Shown piece by piece: positions 33,673-42,834 of a stretch of DNA of 64,000 bases. The notes under the pieces were generated by a model. That model saw nothing but the letters and a program-made list of their open reading frames with translations, was not told the origin of the DNA and did no database searches. The stretch is taken from the NCBI RefSeq assembly GCF_009498035.1, contig NZ_CP034550.1:2914001-2978000 (forward strand). Reading direction: 5' to 3'. This DNA is from Saccharothrix syringae (GTDB taxonomy: Bacteria > Actinomycetota > Actinomycetes > Mycobacteriales > Pseudonocardiaceae). Each line of letters starts with the position of its first letter. Position 1 is the stretch's first letter. A program made the translations under genes and the position numbers.

Positions 33673-34803
33673 TCATGTGGCGGCGATGTCCAGCTTCCCG
33701 ATCCTGTTGCCGGTCAGCAGGCCGAACCAGACGGCGCCGGGTTGGTGGACGTTGATGTCGCAGGGGTAGGAGGCCGACGACGGCGTGCTCCACATCCGGA
33801 CCTCGTGGGTGACGGGGTCGAACCGGGCGACCTGGTTGCCCAGGCCGAACAGCGCCGGGAAGCTGACCGAGAAGTAGATGTCGCCGTCGCTCGCCTCGGC
33901 GATCGGTCCCGGCATCGGCAGCGGGTTGCCGATGCTGCCGACGCCCAGCCCGTTGAGGATGCCGGTGAGCAGGCCGCCCACGCCCAGCAGCGGGTACTCG
34001 GTGATCTGCCCGCCGGCGGGGTCGATGCGGGCGATCTTCATGCCCAGGGCTTCACCGACCCAGATGGTGCCGTCGGCGGCGGTGCGCACGCCGACCGGGA
34101 ACGAGGCCGGCGTGGGCATCGAGTACTGGGTGAACGCGTGGGTGTCCACGTCGAGCGTGGCGACCTTGTTCAGCTGCGGCAGGTCGAACACCACGGTGCG
34201 CCCGGGACCCGGTTTGATGATGCCGAACAGCGCCCCGACCTGACCCAGGACTTCGCCGGGCACGCGGTACTTGCTCCACGCCCCGGTGGCCGGGTCGTAG
34301 CGGCCGATGGAGTCCAGCCCGCCGAGGGTGAACCACAGCGCGCCGTCCGGCCCGAGGGCGAGGTCGTTGGCCAGCCCGACCCCGCTGTGCAGCGGGATGC
34401 CCAGCGGTTGGAGGGTGAAGGCACCCGCCCACGGCAGCGGGAACTCGGTCATGGAGCCGTCGGCGGTGTCGACGCGCAGCAGGCTGTTGCCCGTCACCTG
34501 GGGCATCCACAGGTCGCCCGCCGGGTCGAGGTCCATGCCGCCGGGCACGGACAGCGGCATCGGCGTGGAGAAGTTGGCGAACTGCCCGGTGGCCGGGTCG
34601 AACCGGGCGACCTGGCTGCTCAGGTACTGCTCGACCCACAGCGCCCCGCCGGGGTCGAACTCCACCTCGCACACACCCCCGACGGGCAGCGACGAGGGGA
34701 CCGGGCCGTACTCGGTGATCGGCGTCGCCGCGCCGGCCGGGACCGGCGCGAGCACCAGCACCGCGGCGACCACCGGCGACAACTTCCGCGGTGCTGATCT
34801 CAT
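33673..34803 (-). CDS. Secreted beta-propeller, virginiamycin B lyase/SMP-30-like
   Basis: A 376-residue protein with a signal peptide (VVAAVLVLAPVPAGAA). The mature chain repeats a four-strand unit with 'D..G.LW......I.R.DP.TG....Y..P' text (for example PGGALWVEQYLSSQVARFDPATGQFANFSTP, PDGALWFTLGGLDSIGRYDPATGAWSKYRVP). This is the Vgb-type seven-blade propeller. True Vgb enzymes linearise streptogramin B and are cytoplasmic, so this exported relative more likely has another role, and the repeat pattern alone does not prove lyase activity. The ATG at 34803 overlaps the stop of the upstream small gene (ATGA) and has GGGAG 8 nt upstream. Confidence 0.8.
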   Translation of the reverse strand: MRSAPRKLSPVVAAVLVLAPVPAGAATPITEYGPVPSSLPVGGVCEVEFDPGGALWVEQYLSSQVARFDPATGQFANFSTPMPLSVPGGMDLDPAGDLWMPQVTGNSLLRVDTADGSMTEFPLPWAGAFTLQPLGIPLHSGVGLANDLALGPDGALWFTLGGLDSIGRYDPATGAWSKYRVPGEVLGQVGALFGIIKPGPGRTVVFDLPQLNKVATLDVDTHAFTQYSMPTPASFPVGVRTAADGTIWVGEALGMKIARIDPAGGQITEYPLLGVGGLLTGILNGLGVGSIGNPLPMPGPIAEASDGDIYFSVSFPALFGLGNQVARFDPVTHEVRMWSTPSSASYPCDINVHQPGAVWFGLLTGNRIGKLDIAAT

Positions 34804-35165
34804 GGCCACTCCCGGGATCGGCTGTCCGGCCACACCAGGTCTTCACAGAGTAAAGCTCTTCGGCCATCGGGTGAGATGGGTAAGCACCCGAACGGCCCAG
34901 TCGCCCTGTCGGGTTCTCGCCACGGACCGGAGACGGTCGGACCGGGTGGCAGAGATCCGGTCGAGCCGGACGTCTTGCGGCAAGCGGAACACCACGGGTA
35001 GCCGATCACGGCGGGACGGTGCGCACGTCGCGCATTCCTCAGGTAGGCGCGAACCGAAATCCCGCCACACGAAGGACAAGGCCGCTCCGACTGATCCCGG
35101 AGGAAGTTCCCCTCCCGCCCGAGGGTCTCGATCTCCGGGGGCGTGAAGCGCGTGATCTGCTTCAT
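34800..35165 (-). CDS. Small zinc-ribbon-like protein, unknown
   Basis: A 121-residue frame starting MKQITRFTPPEIETLGREGNF at ATG 35165, with AAGGA about 9 nt upstream. It has two CxxC knuckles (PCPSCGG near residue 30 and WCSACRK near 60), a likely zinc ribbon. The last ~45 residues are less protein-like and use AT-richer third positions, so a frameshift late in the gene is possible. The stop shares the ATGA with the Vgb-like gene, implying translational coupling, unless that overlap is chance. It fills a gap that would otherwise be empty. Confidence 0.5.
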   Translation of the reverse strand: MKQITRFTPPEIETLGREGNFLRDQSERPCPSCGGISVRAYLRNARRAHRPAVIGYPWCSACRKTSGSTGSLPPGPTVSGPWREPDRATGPFGCLPISPDGRRALLCEDLVWPDSRSREWP

Positions 35166-35272
35166 GAACCCGTCCTTCGCCGGAAAAAGCCGAGCCGAGG
35201 GCTCGCGCGGTGAGTCGTCGGCGGGGACGGGAGTTCCCGCCAACGCCCGTTCCCGCCGCATCCCGGTACGCC

Positions 35273-36724
35273 CTACTTCGGCGCCTGGAAGCCGCCGATC
35301 TCCCGCTCCAGCAGTTCGGCCAGCCGCAGCGGGGTGCGGTCCTCGAACACCGGGCCGATGAGCTGCACCCCGACCGGCAGCCCCTCGGGGGACCGGCCCG
35401 CGGGCACGGCGGTGGCGGGCAGGCCGGGCATGGTGGCCAGGCCGGCCCAGACGAGCTGGTCGAAGTAGGGGTGCTCGGCGCCGTCGACGGCGATGCGCCG
35501 TTCCATCGGGTTGGGGTGGTGGTCGTGCGGGAACGCGGGCGTCGGCGTGATCGGGCACACCACGGCGTCGAACTCGGCGAACAGCCGCCGCCAGCCGTGG
35601 CGGTGGAGTTCGCGGCGGTTGTTCGCCTCGATCCAGTCGCGGTGGCTGAACACCAGGGCGCGCAGCCGTGCGGTGTCGAGGCTGTGGTCGTCCGCGGCCA
35701 GGCCGGCGATGCGGGTCAGCAGTTCCTCGTGCGATTCCATGGGGAAACGCGCGACGGAGCCCGAGACCAGCAACTGCATGTAGAGCGTCGCGGCTTCGGT
35801 GAGGTCGGGCAGCAGCGGGCTGTGCCGTTCGACGCGGGCGCCGCCGTCGGCGAGCGCGTCGGCCACCCGGTCCACGGCCGCCCGCACGGCGGAGCCGGTC
35901 GGGATGAGCGGGTGGTCGTCGAGGACGAGGACCCGGAAGTCGCGGAGCCGGTCGTGGCGGGCGGGCGGCAGTGCCAGGCGGTGCGCCTTGCCGAGGGTGA
36001 GCGGGTCCGGTCCGGCCATGACGTCGAGCAGGAGCGCGAGGTCGCGGGCGGTGCGCGCCATCGGGCCGACGACGGCGAGGTCGAGGTCGACCGGCAACGC
36101 CGGCTCGGACGGCGCGACCATGCCGCGGTTGGCCGCCAGCCCGAGGGTCGGCTTGTGCGCGTAGACGCCGCAGAAGTGCGCGGGGGTACGCAGCGAGCCG
36201 GCGATGTCGGAGCCGATGGACAGCGCGCCGAACCCGGACGCCAGGGCCGCCGCCGACCCGCCGGAGGACCCGCCCGGCGTGCGAGCGTGGTCCCACGGGT
36301 TGTTGGTGGTGCCGTAGATCTCGTTGAAGCTCTGGATGTCCTGCAGCCCCAACGGCACGTTGGTCTTGCCGAGCACCACCGCGCCCGCGGCCTTGAGCCG
36401 CGACACCTGCACCGCGTCCTCGGCCAGCACGTGGTCCCGGTGCGGCGGCATGCCCCAGGTCGTGGGCAGCCCGGCGACGTCGTACGACTCCTTGACCGTC
36501 ACCGGGACGCCGAGCAGCGGCCGGTCCTCGCCACGCGCGCGTGCCAGGTCGGCGCGGTGCGCGGCGGCCCGCGCGCGGTCGAAGTCCGGCACGCAGATCG
36601 CGTTGACCACCTCGTCGTCGCGCTCGATGCGGGCGATCGCCTCGTCGGTCAGCTCCACCGAGGTCACCGCGCCGGCGCGCAACGCGGCAACGAGTTCTTC
36701 GGCCGCATGAAAGCTCCATTCCAT
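35273..36724 (-). CDS. Amidase signature-family hydrolase
   Basis: A 483-residue cytoplasmic amidase. The Ser-cisSer-Lys triad is visible: Lys in PVTVKESYDVAGLPTTWG, cis-Ser in TPGGSSGGSAAALASGFG, and nucleophile Ser in SIGSDIAGSLRTPAHFCG. It hydrolyses C-N bonds of carboxamides; family members act on indole-acetamide, nylon oligomers, aryl amides and Asn/Gln-tRNA, but nothing here points to GatA (no GatB or GatC nearby). The start at 36724 gives MEWSFHAAEELVAAL, the usual N-terminal helix. It is divergent from a GNAT gene. Confidence 0.9.
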   Translation of the reverse strand: MEWSFHAAEELVAALRAGAVTSVELTDEAIARIERDDEVVNAICVPDFDRARAAAHRADLARARGEDRPLLGVPVTVKESYDVAGLPTTWGMPPHRDHVLAEDAVQVSRLKAAGAVVLGKTNVPLGLQDIQSFNEIYGTTNNPWDHARTPGGSSGGSAAALASGFGALSIGSDIAGSLRTPAHFCGVYAHKPTLGLAANRGMVAPSEPALPVDLDLAVVGPMARTARDLALLLDVMAGPDPLTLGKAHRLALPPARHDRLRDFRVLVLDDHPLIPTGSAVRAAVDRVADALADGGARVERHSPLLPDLTEAATLYMQLLVSGSVARFPMESHEELLTRIAGLAADDHSLDTARLRALVFSHRDWIEANNRRELHRHGWRRLFAEFDAVVCPITPTPAFPHDHHPNPMERRIAVDGAEHPYFDQLVWAGLATMPGLPATAVPAGRSPEGLPVGVQLIGPVFEDRTPLRLAELLEREIGGFQAPK

Positions 36725-36810
36725 GAATTCGAAGCTATCGGCCTGCCGTGGGAGCCATAAAATTCCTTTTTGCGCAACGGAATGTCTGAGGAATCTCGGC
36801 GGTCGTGCGG

Positions 36811-36816
36811 TAGCTT
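36811..36816 (+). promoter_or_regulatory. Probable -10 box, leaderless gene
   Basis: TAGCTT, 7 nt before the GTG at 36824, without a ribosome site between. It is the same hexamer as at 1446. Confidence 0.4.
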
Positions 36817-36823
36817 CCGCGGG

Positions 36824-37366
36824 GTGAGCGCTTTGCAGGCCGAGGTCATCGCGACGGAACGGCTCGACCTGGTGCCGTTGCGCGTGGAGCACGCCACCGA
36901 GATGGCCGAGGTGCTGTCCGACCCGGCGCTGCACGCGTTCACCGGTGGCGCCCCGGATTCCCCGCGGGAGCTGCGGCGTCGCTACGGTCGCCTGACCGCG
37001 GGCTCCCCGGACCCCGGGGTGGACTGGCTGAACTGGGTGGTCGCGCTGCGCGCCGAGGACCGCCTCGTCGGCACCGTCCAGGCCACCCGCGTCCACGACG
37101 ACCACACCGAGATCGCCTGGGTGGTGGGGACGCCGTGGCAGGGGCGCGGCATCGCCGCGGAGGCGGCCCGCGCGCTCGTCGACTGGTTGCGCGGCAAGGG
37201 GGTTCGCACCGTCGTCGCCCACGTGCACCCCGACCACCACGCCTCCGCCGCGGTCGCGACCGCGGCGGGTCTGGCACCGACCGACCGGTACCACGACGGC
37301 GAGGTCGAGTGGCGCTCGACGCCCCGCACCGACCCGGCAGCCGACGGACCGCGCGACCGCGGGTGA
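36824..37366 (+). CDS. GNAT N-acetyltransferase
   Basis: A 180-residue single-domain GNAT of the RimJ/RimL type: TERLDLVPLRVEHATEMAEVLSD at the N-terminus, acetyl-CoA loop GTPWQGRGIAAEAARALVDWLRGKGVRTVVAHVHPDHHAS, then AVATAAGLAPTDRYHDGEVEW. Possible substrates are protein N-termini, small amines or antibiotics. The GTG at 36824 is set by the -10 box 7 nt upstream. Confidence 0.85.
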   Translation: MSALQAEVIATERLDLVPLRVEHATEMAEVLSDPALHAFTGGAPDSPRELRRRYGRLTAGSPDPGVDWLNWVVALRAEDRLVGTVQATRVHDDHTEIAWVVGTPWQGRGIAAEAARALVDWLRGKGVRTVVAHVHPDHHASAAVATAAGLAPTDRYHDGEVEWRSTPRTDPAADGPRDRG

Positions 37367-37406
37367 CGGCCGGTATCGCGGTTGTCCGGTCTGGGATCAT
37401 GTCGGG

Positions 37407-40178
37407 GTGGGAGAGGCGCGTTTCGGGGTGCTCGGCGAGGTCCTGCTGGAGATCGACGGGCAGCCCGTGGACGTGGGGCACGTGCGCCAGCGGCACGTCC
37501 TCGTCGCGCTGCTGGTCGACGCGGGCCAGGCCGTCCCGGTGGAGCGCCTGGCCGAGCGGGTGTGGGGCGACCGGCCGCCGTCCGACGTGCGCAACGCCCT
37601 GTACGGCTACCTGTACCGGCTGCGGCGGGTGCTGGCGGGCTCCGACGCGGGGATCACGCGTTCCCCGGCCGGTTACGCGCTGCGGGTCGACGGGGCCGCG
37701 GTGGACCTGTTCCGGTTCCGCGAGCTGGTCCGGCGCTCCCGCACCGAGGCCGACGAGGACGCCCTGGCCTCGCTGGAGCAGGCCCTGGGGCTGTGGCGGG
37801 GCGAGGCGTTCGCCGGGCTGGGGCTGCCGTGGCTGGACGAGCTGCGCCGGACCCTGGAGCACGAGCGGCTGGGTGCGGAGCTGGACCGCAACGACGTCGG
37901 CCTGCGGCTGGGGCGCCACCACGCGCTGCTGCCCGGCATCTCCGCGCTGGCCGCCCGGCACGAGCTCGACGAGCGCGCCGCCGGTCAGCTGGTGCTCGCG
38001 CTGCACCGCTGCGGGCGGCAGGCCGAGGCGCTGGAGCACTACCGGCGGGTGCGGGCGCGGCTGGTGGAGGAGCTGGGCGCCGAACCCGGGCCGGCGCTGC
38101 GCGAGGCGCACCGGCGGGTGCTGGCGGGCGATCCGCCGACCGGCGGTGAAGAGCCGGACCCGGAACCACCGGGGCGGGACCGGGCCCCGGTGCCGCGCCA
38201 GCTCCCCGCCCCGCCGACGCCGTTCGTCGGCCGCGCCGCGCAGCTGGCCCTGCTGGACAAGGCGCTGACCCCGCCGGGCGGTACCGGCGGCACGGTGCTG
38301 ATCTCGGCGATCGGCGGCGCGGGCGGGGTCGGCAAGACGTGGCTGGCCCTGCACTGGGCGCACCGCAACCTCGACCGCTTCCCGGACGGCCAGCTCCACG
38401 TGGACCTGCGCGGCTTCGACCCGGTCGAGGAACCGGTGCCGCCCGCCGTCGCGCTGCGCGCCTTCCTGGAGGCCCTGGGCGTGGCACCGGGCGCGGTGCC
38501 ACCGGACCCGGCGGCGCGCACCGGCCTGTACCGCAGCCTCGTGGCCGACCGGCGGCTGCTGGTCGTGCTGGACAACGCCCGCGACACCGCCCAGGTCCTG
38601 CCGCTGCTGCCGGGCAGCGCCTCGTGCACCGTGCTGGTGACGAGCAGGCACCAGCTGACCGGCCTGATCACCGGGCACGGCGCCCGGTCGCTGCGGCTGG
38701 ACGTGCTGGACCGGGGCGACGCGCGCGAGCTGCTCGCCCACCGGCTGGGCCACGACCGGCTGGCCGCCGAGGCCGCGGCCACCGACGAACTGCTCGACCA
38801 CTGCGCCGGGCTGCCGCTGGCCCTCACCGTCGCCACCGTGCAGGCGTCCGCCGACCCGGACCACCCGCTGTCCGCCCTGGTCGAGGAGTTCCGCGACGCC
38901 GCGCTGCGGCTCGACGCGCTGGACGGCGGCGAGCTGAGCACCAACCTGCGCGGCGTCTTCGCGGCCTCCGAGCGGGCCCTGCCGCCGGCCGCCGCCGAGG
39001 CGTTCGCGCTGCTGGGCCTGGCGCCGGGCCCGGACATCGCCCGGCCCGCGGCGGCCCACCTGCTGGACCTGTCGCCGGCCGCGACCCGCGCGGTGCTGCG
39101 CGAGCTGCGGCGCGCCCACCTGGTGCAGGAGGACCCGCCCGGCCGGTACCGGATGCACGACCTGGTGCGGCTGTTCGCCGTGGAGCGCGCGGGCGACCGG
39201 GTCGCGCCGGTGCGGCGGCTGGTCGAGTGCTGCGCGGACACCGCGCTCGTGGCGGACGCGCTGCTCAACCCGCACCGCCCGGTGGTGCCGCCGGGCGGTG
39301 CGGCGCTGCCCCTGGCCGACCGGGAGGAGGCGTTGGCCTGGTTCGACGCCGAGCACGCCAACCTCGTGGCCGCGCGGCGGGCGGCCGTCCGGCACGGCTG
39401 GGACGAGCTGGTGTGGCGCCTGGCCTGGGGCACGACCTCCTACCACGCCACCAGGGGGCGGCTGCGCGACCTGATCACCGCCTGGGAGGAGGGCCTGGCC
39501 GCGGCCGAACGCCTCGGTGACGAGCCGGGCCGGGCGGCGGCCCACCGCATGCTGGGCGACGCGTGCGCCCGCATCGGCGACCCGGTCGGCGGGGTGGCGC
39601 ACCTGGAGGAGGCGCTGGTGCTGGCCGAGCGGTCGGGCTCCGAGACCGACCAGGCGCACGTGCACCGCACCCTGGGCATCGCCTGGGAGCAGCGCGGCGA
39701 CGTCCGCCGGGCGCTGGAGCACGCGACCCGCTCGCTGGAGCTCTACCGGCGGCTGGGCAACCCGGTGTGGACGGCCACCGCGTTGAACTCGGTGGGCTGG
39801 TGCCACGGGCTGACCGGCGACTACGACCGGGGGCGCGCCCACTGCGAGCAGGCGGTGGAGCTGGCCGGGCGCGGCGGCTACCGCGACGGCGTGGCGGACG
39901 CGCTGGACAGCCTGGGCTACCTGGCGGTGAAGGCGGGGCGGCACGGCGAGGCGATCGACCACTACACCCGCGCCCTGGAGCTGTTCCGGGCCTCGGGCAA
40001 CCACTTCCAGGTCGCCAACACCCTGGTGAACCTGGGGGACGCGCACGCGGCGCGCGGCGTGCCGGCGGAGGCCCGGGCGGCGTGGCAGGAGGCGTTGCGC
40101 CTCTACCGCGAGCACCACCGGGTGCAGGCCGCGCAGGCGGTCCAGGAGCGGTTGGCCCGCCCGGAGAACATGCCCTGA
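37407..40178 (+). CDS. AfsR/SARP-family regulator: HTH-BTAD-NB-ARC-TPR (copy 1)
   Basis: A 923-residue regulator. Residues 1-95 are an OmpR-like winged helix (RQRHVLVALLVDAGQAVPVERLAERVWGD...LYGYLYRLRRVL), 95-245 the BTAD domain, about 270-560 an NB-ARC ATPase (P-loop Lys310 in GGAGGVGKTWLALHWAH, RRLLVVLDNARD, VLVTSRHQL), and 600-920 TPR repeats (ALEHATRSLELYRRLGNPVW...). SARP proteins bind direct repeats and activate secondary-metabolite or developmental genes; the ATPase and TPR part senses signals or partners. The start is GTG at 37407. It is 82 nt upstream of the PE/PPE cassette, on the same strand, so it may control it. Confidence 0.92.
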   Translation: MGEARFGVLGEVLLEIDGQPVDVGHVRQRHVLVALLVDAGQAVPVERLAERVWGDRPPSDVRNALYGYLYRLRRVLAGSDAGITRSPAGYALRVDGAAVDLFRFRELVRRSRTEADEDALASLEQALGLWRGEAFAGLGLPWLDELRRTLEHERLGAELDRNDVGLRLGRHHALLPGISALAARHELDERAAGQLVLALHRCGRQAEALEHYRRVRARLVEELGAEPGPALREAHRRVLAGDPPTGGEEPDPEPPGRDRAPVPRQLPAPPTPFVGRAAQLALLDKALTPPGGTGGTVLISAIGGAGGVGKTWLALHWAHRNLDRFPDGQLHVDLRGFDPVEEPVPPAVALRAFLEALGVAPGAVPPDPAARTGLYRSLVADRRLLVVLDNARDTAQVLPLLPGSASCTVLVTSRHQLTGLITGHGARSLRLDVLDRGDARELLAHRLGHDRLAAEAAATDELLDHCAGLPLALTVATVQASADPDHPLSALVEEFRDAALRLDALDGGELSTNLRGVFAASERALPPAAAEAFALLGLAPGPDIARPAAAHLLDLSPAATRAVLRELRRAHLVQEDPPGRYRMHDLVRLFAVERAGDRVAPVRRLVECCADTALVADALLNPHRPVVPPGGAALPLADREEALAWFDAEHANLVAARRAAVRHGWDELVWRLAWGTTSYHATRGRLRDLITAWEEGLAAAERLGDEPGRAAAHRMLGDACARIGDPVGGVAHLEEALVLAERSGSETDQAHVHRTLGIAWEQRGDVRRALEHATRSLELYRRLGNPVWTATALNSVGWCHGLTGDYDRGRAHCEQAVELAGRGGYRDGVADALDSLGYLAVKAGRHGEAIDHYTRALELFRASGNHFQVANTLVNLGDAHAARGVPAEARAAWQEALRLYREHHRVQAAQAVQERLARPENMP

Positions 40179-40260
40179 CCTGCGTATACAAGATCCTCCA
40201 CAGATTACCGCGAAACCCCTGGCGCACAGTGGTGGCGAACCGTCGCGAGGGGGGAGGGTC

Positions 40261-40596
40261 ATGGACGCGGGTGGCACGGGCACCGGCATCGTGGTGGGCA
40301 AGGAGAACGTCCTGGAGATCGGGGCGGCGTTCCAGGCCGAGGCGCGGCGACTGGACGAGCTGGTCGGCGGCCTCGCCGAGCGGATGGTCACCCGGCCCGC
40401 GCTGGGCGACCCGGCGAGCGTCGACTACGCCGAGGAGCTGAACCAGCGGCTGACCTTGCGCGAGGACTCCTACACGGCGCGCGCACGGGGGTACGTGGCC
40501 GAGTTGCGGGGGATCGCGCGGCAGTGCGAGGCGTCGGCGCGCGCCTACGGCTTCACCGACGACGAAATCGCCGCGGCGTTCGGCAAGGGGGGATGA
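40261..40596 (+). CDS. PE-like type VII secretion protein
   Basis: A 111-residue helical-hairpin protein: VVGKENVLEIGAAFQAEARRLDELVGGLAERM, LGDPASVDYAEELNQRLTLREDSYTARARGYVAELRGIARQCEASARAYGFTDDEIAAAFGK. This matches the short PE-domain-like proteins found in Pseudonocardiales next to PPE and EspG genes. PE proteins pair with PPE proteins and are exported as a complex. The first of five tightly packed genes, 3 nt before the PPE gene. Confidence 0.75.
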   Translation: MDAGGTGTGIVVGKENVLEIGAAFQAEARRLDELVGGLAERMVTRPALGDPASVDYAEELNQRLTLREDSYTARARGYVAELRGIARQCEASARAYGFTDDEIAAAFGKGG

Positions 40597-40599
40597 GCG

Positions 40600-42039
40600 G
40601 TGGCGGTCGGGTACTACCGGTACGAGGGTTTCCCGCTGGAGCAGAAGATCGAGTGGATCCGGCAGGGCGCCGGGCCCGCCGCGCTGGCGGACGCGCGTGC
40701 GGCGCTGGTCGAGCTGACCGACGCGCTGGTCGAGTCCGAGCAGCGGCTGCGGGACCTGGTCGCCCGGCTGGGCGGCGAGTGGGAGGGCAGCGCCGCGGTC
40801 GAGGCGGCCGCCGCGGTGCGGCAGGCGGCGCTGTGGTCGGGGGACTCGGGCGCGCTGACGCAGACCGCGGGCGCGCAGGTGGACCTCCAGGCCGAGCAGG
40901 TGCAGCGGACCACGTACGCGATGCCGGGATCGGCGCCGCGGCCGGAGTACGGCTTCGACGACGCGCTGGGCGACAGCTTCAACCTGAGCACGCAGAACCT
41001 GTTCGACGTGCAGACCGACTTCGACGAGCAGGTGGCGCGGCGGCGGGCCGCGGACGCGGAGGCCAACCGCGTCCTCTACGAGCACGAGGCGGCGTGCCGG
41101 GCGAACGTCGAGTCCCTGCCGGTGCTGGCGGAGATGACGCGGGTCACCGCGGAGTTCGAGCCGCCGGCCACGGTTCCGCCGCGGGTGGTGCCGGTGGAGC
41201 TGCACGAGCTGACCCGGGAGCTGGTCACGCGGGAGCGCGACGGCGAACCGCGGCGCACCGGGGACGACGAGCCGCGCGGCCGGGGCGACGAGCGCGACGA
41301 CAAGCCGGCGGACAAGCCGGACGACGAGCGTGACGACAGGTCGGGCGACGAGCGCGGCGGCAGGTCGGACGGGCGGGACCGCGAGCCGGGGGAGGTGCCG
41401 CCGCACGGGCCCCGGAGCGGACCGGAGGAGGTCCTCGGACCGCAGGCGCGGCAGGACCTGGTCAACACCTCCGCCGTGGCGCCCCCGGTCGAGCAGCCGG
41501 GCACCCGGCCCCCGGTGGGCGGGGACGTCCACCAGCCCGCGCCGCGGCCCGGCGTGCCCCAGCCCGTGGTGCCCCCGCTGCCGGTGGGCGGGATCGGCGG
41601 GCGCGACGTGCCGAGGCCGTCGACCGGCCGGGCCGGCGGGATCGCCCCGCCCGGCTCCCGCCCGGGGGGATCGGCGGGCGGACCGGTGGTGGGCGGCCGG
41701 GGCGGGGTGCCCGGCGGGGTCGCGCGCGGCGGGGTCGCGCCCGGCGCGGTGGCCGGCGGGCGCGAGGCGCACCCGGCCCCCGGCGGTCGGTCCGGCGTGC
41801 TCGACGGCGCGCGGGGCGCCACGGCGGCCGGGCAGGTGCCGCGCGGTCGGCCCGGCGCGCTCCCCGGCGGGGCGTTCGGGCAGCCCGGTGTCGCGGGGCG
41901 GGGTGGTGAGGGCCCGGCCGACGCCGACCACACCGACCGGTACTACGTGCGCGACGACGACCTGTTCGGCGTGGACGACCGGCCGGGCGTGGCCCCGGCC
42001 GTGCTGGGGGAGGACGAGGACCCGAGGTGGTCGTCGTGA
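40600..42039 (+). CDS. PPE-like type VII secretion protein with long disordered tail
   Basis: A 479-residue protein. The first ~190 residues are helical and PPE-like (GYYRYEGFPLEQKIEWIRQGAGPAALADARAALVELTDALVES, LGGEWEGSAAVEAAAAVRQAALWSG with a W-x-G turn). After that comes a charged stretch of Asp/Arg/Lys repeats (about 215-260), then ~200 residues of Gly/Pro/Arg-rich, disordered sequence ending in an acidic patch (DDDLFGVDDRPGVAPA). The helical part should pair with the preceding PE-like protein; the tail could span or decorate the cell wall. The stop overlaps the EspG start (GTGA). Confidence 0.75.
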   Translation: MAVGYYRYEGFPLEQKIEWIRQGAGPAALADARAALVELTDALVESEQRLRDLVARLGGEWEGSAAVEAAAAVRQAALWSGDSGALTQTAGAQVDLQAEQVQRTTYAMPGSAPRPEYGFDDALGDSFNLSTQNLFDVQTDFDEQVARRRAADAEANRVLYEHEAACRANVESLPVLAEMTRVTAEFEPPATVPPRVVPVELHELTRELVTRERDGEPRRTGDDEPRGRGDERDDKPADKPDDERDDRSGDERGGRSDGRDREPGEVPPHGPRSGPEEVLGPQARQDLVNTSAVAPPVEQPGTRPPVGGDVHQPAPRPGVPQPVVPPLPVGGIGGRDVPRPSTGRAGGIAPPGSRPGGSAGGPVVGGRGGVPGGVARGGVAPGAVAGGREAHPAPGGRSGVLDGARGATAAGQVPRGRPGALPGGAFGQPGVAGRGGEGPADADHTDRYYVRDDDLFGVDDRPGVAPAVLGEDEDPRWSS

Positions 42040-42806
42040 CCGGGGCGGTGCAGGCCGGGGTGGTGCTCGCCGCGGTGGAGTTCGAGGTGTGCTGGTCGCA
42101 CCTCGGGCTGGGGGAGCTGCCGCCGGTGCTGGACGCGCCCAGCCCCGGCCGCACCCGCGCGGAGCGGAACGAGCTGGTGTGGCGGGTGCTCGACGACCTG
42201 CGGCACCGGGGCCTGCTGCGTGGTCGGGACCTCCACCCCGACCTGGTGGCCGGCTTGACCGCGCTCGCCCGCTTCTCGTGGGCGGTGGACGCCCGCGTGC
42301 TCGGCGCGCGCCGGCTGCGGGCGCGGGCGGCGGCGACCGGGCGGCACGGCGTGCTCGCGGTGTGGGAGGGGGACGTCGTCGCGCTGCGGCCGCTCCCGCC
42401 CGACGCGCTGGTCGCCGAGGTCGTCCGGCTGGCCGGGGACGCCCCGACCGGCCGCGGCGGGTCGGCGAACGTGCGGGCCGCGTCGCTCGACGCCGCGGTG
42501 GCGGCGGGCGGGGACCTCGACGGGCTGGCCGCGGCGCTGGAGGCGCGCGGGGAGCGCCCGGCCGACGCGCGGGCCGTGGCGCGGATGTGCCGGGACGCGC
42601 ACACCCGCGGCCAGTTCGGGGTCCGGGTCACCGGCCGCGACGGCAGGCCGCGGTCGGCGCCGCGGGTGGTGGCCTTCCACGACACCCCGGCGGGTAGGCA
42701 CCTCCAACTGCGCCGCGGCGGGTGGGTGACGGTGCTGCCGGCGACCGCCGCGCAGCTGGCGGTCCAGGTCGGGCAAGTGGTGGACGAGGCGCTGGCGGTG
42801 CGCTGA
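42036..42806 (+). CDS. EspG-family type VII secretion chaperone
   Basis: A 256-residue EspG-like protein. The N-terminus LAAVEFEVCWSHLGLGELPPVLDAPSPGRTRAERNELV is the characteristic start of the family, followed by mixed sheets (HGVLAVWEGDVVALRPLPPDALVAEVVRLAG) and a C-terminal sheet (VVAFHDTPAGRHLQLRRGGWVTVLPAT). EspG proteins bind the tip of the PPE partner in PE/PPE dimers, keep them soluble and hand them to the ESX machine. The start at 42036 uses the GTGA overlap and has GAGG 8 nt upstream. Confidence 0.82.
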   Translation: MTGAVQAGVVLAAVEFEVCWSHLGLGELPPVLDAPSPGRTRAERNELVWRVLDDLRHRGLLRGRDLHPDLVAGLTALARFSWAVDARVLGARRLRARAAATGRHGVLAVWEGDVVALRPLPPDALVAEVVRLAGDAPTGRGGSANVRAASLDAAVAAGGDLDGLAAALEARGERPADARAVARMCRDAHTRGQFGVRVTGRDGRPRSAPRVVAFHDTPAGRHLQLRRGGWVTVLPATAAQLAVQVGQVVDEALAVR

Positions 42807-42834
42807 CCGCACCGGCGGCGGAAGGGGGAGGGAC

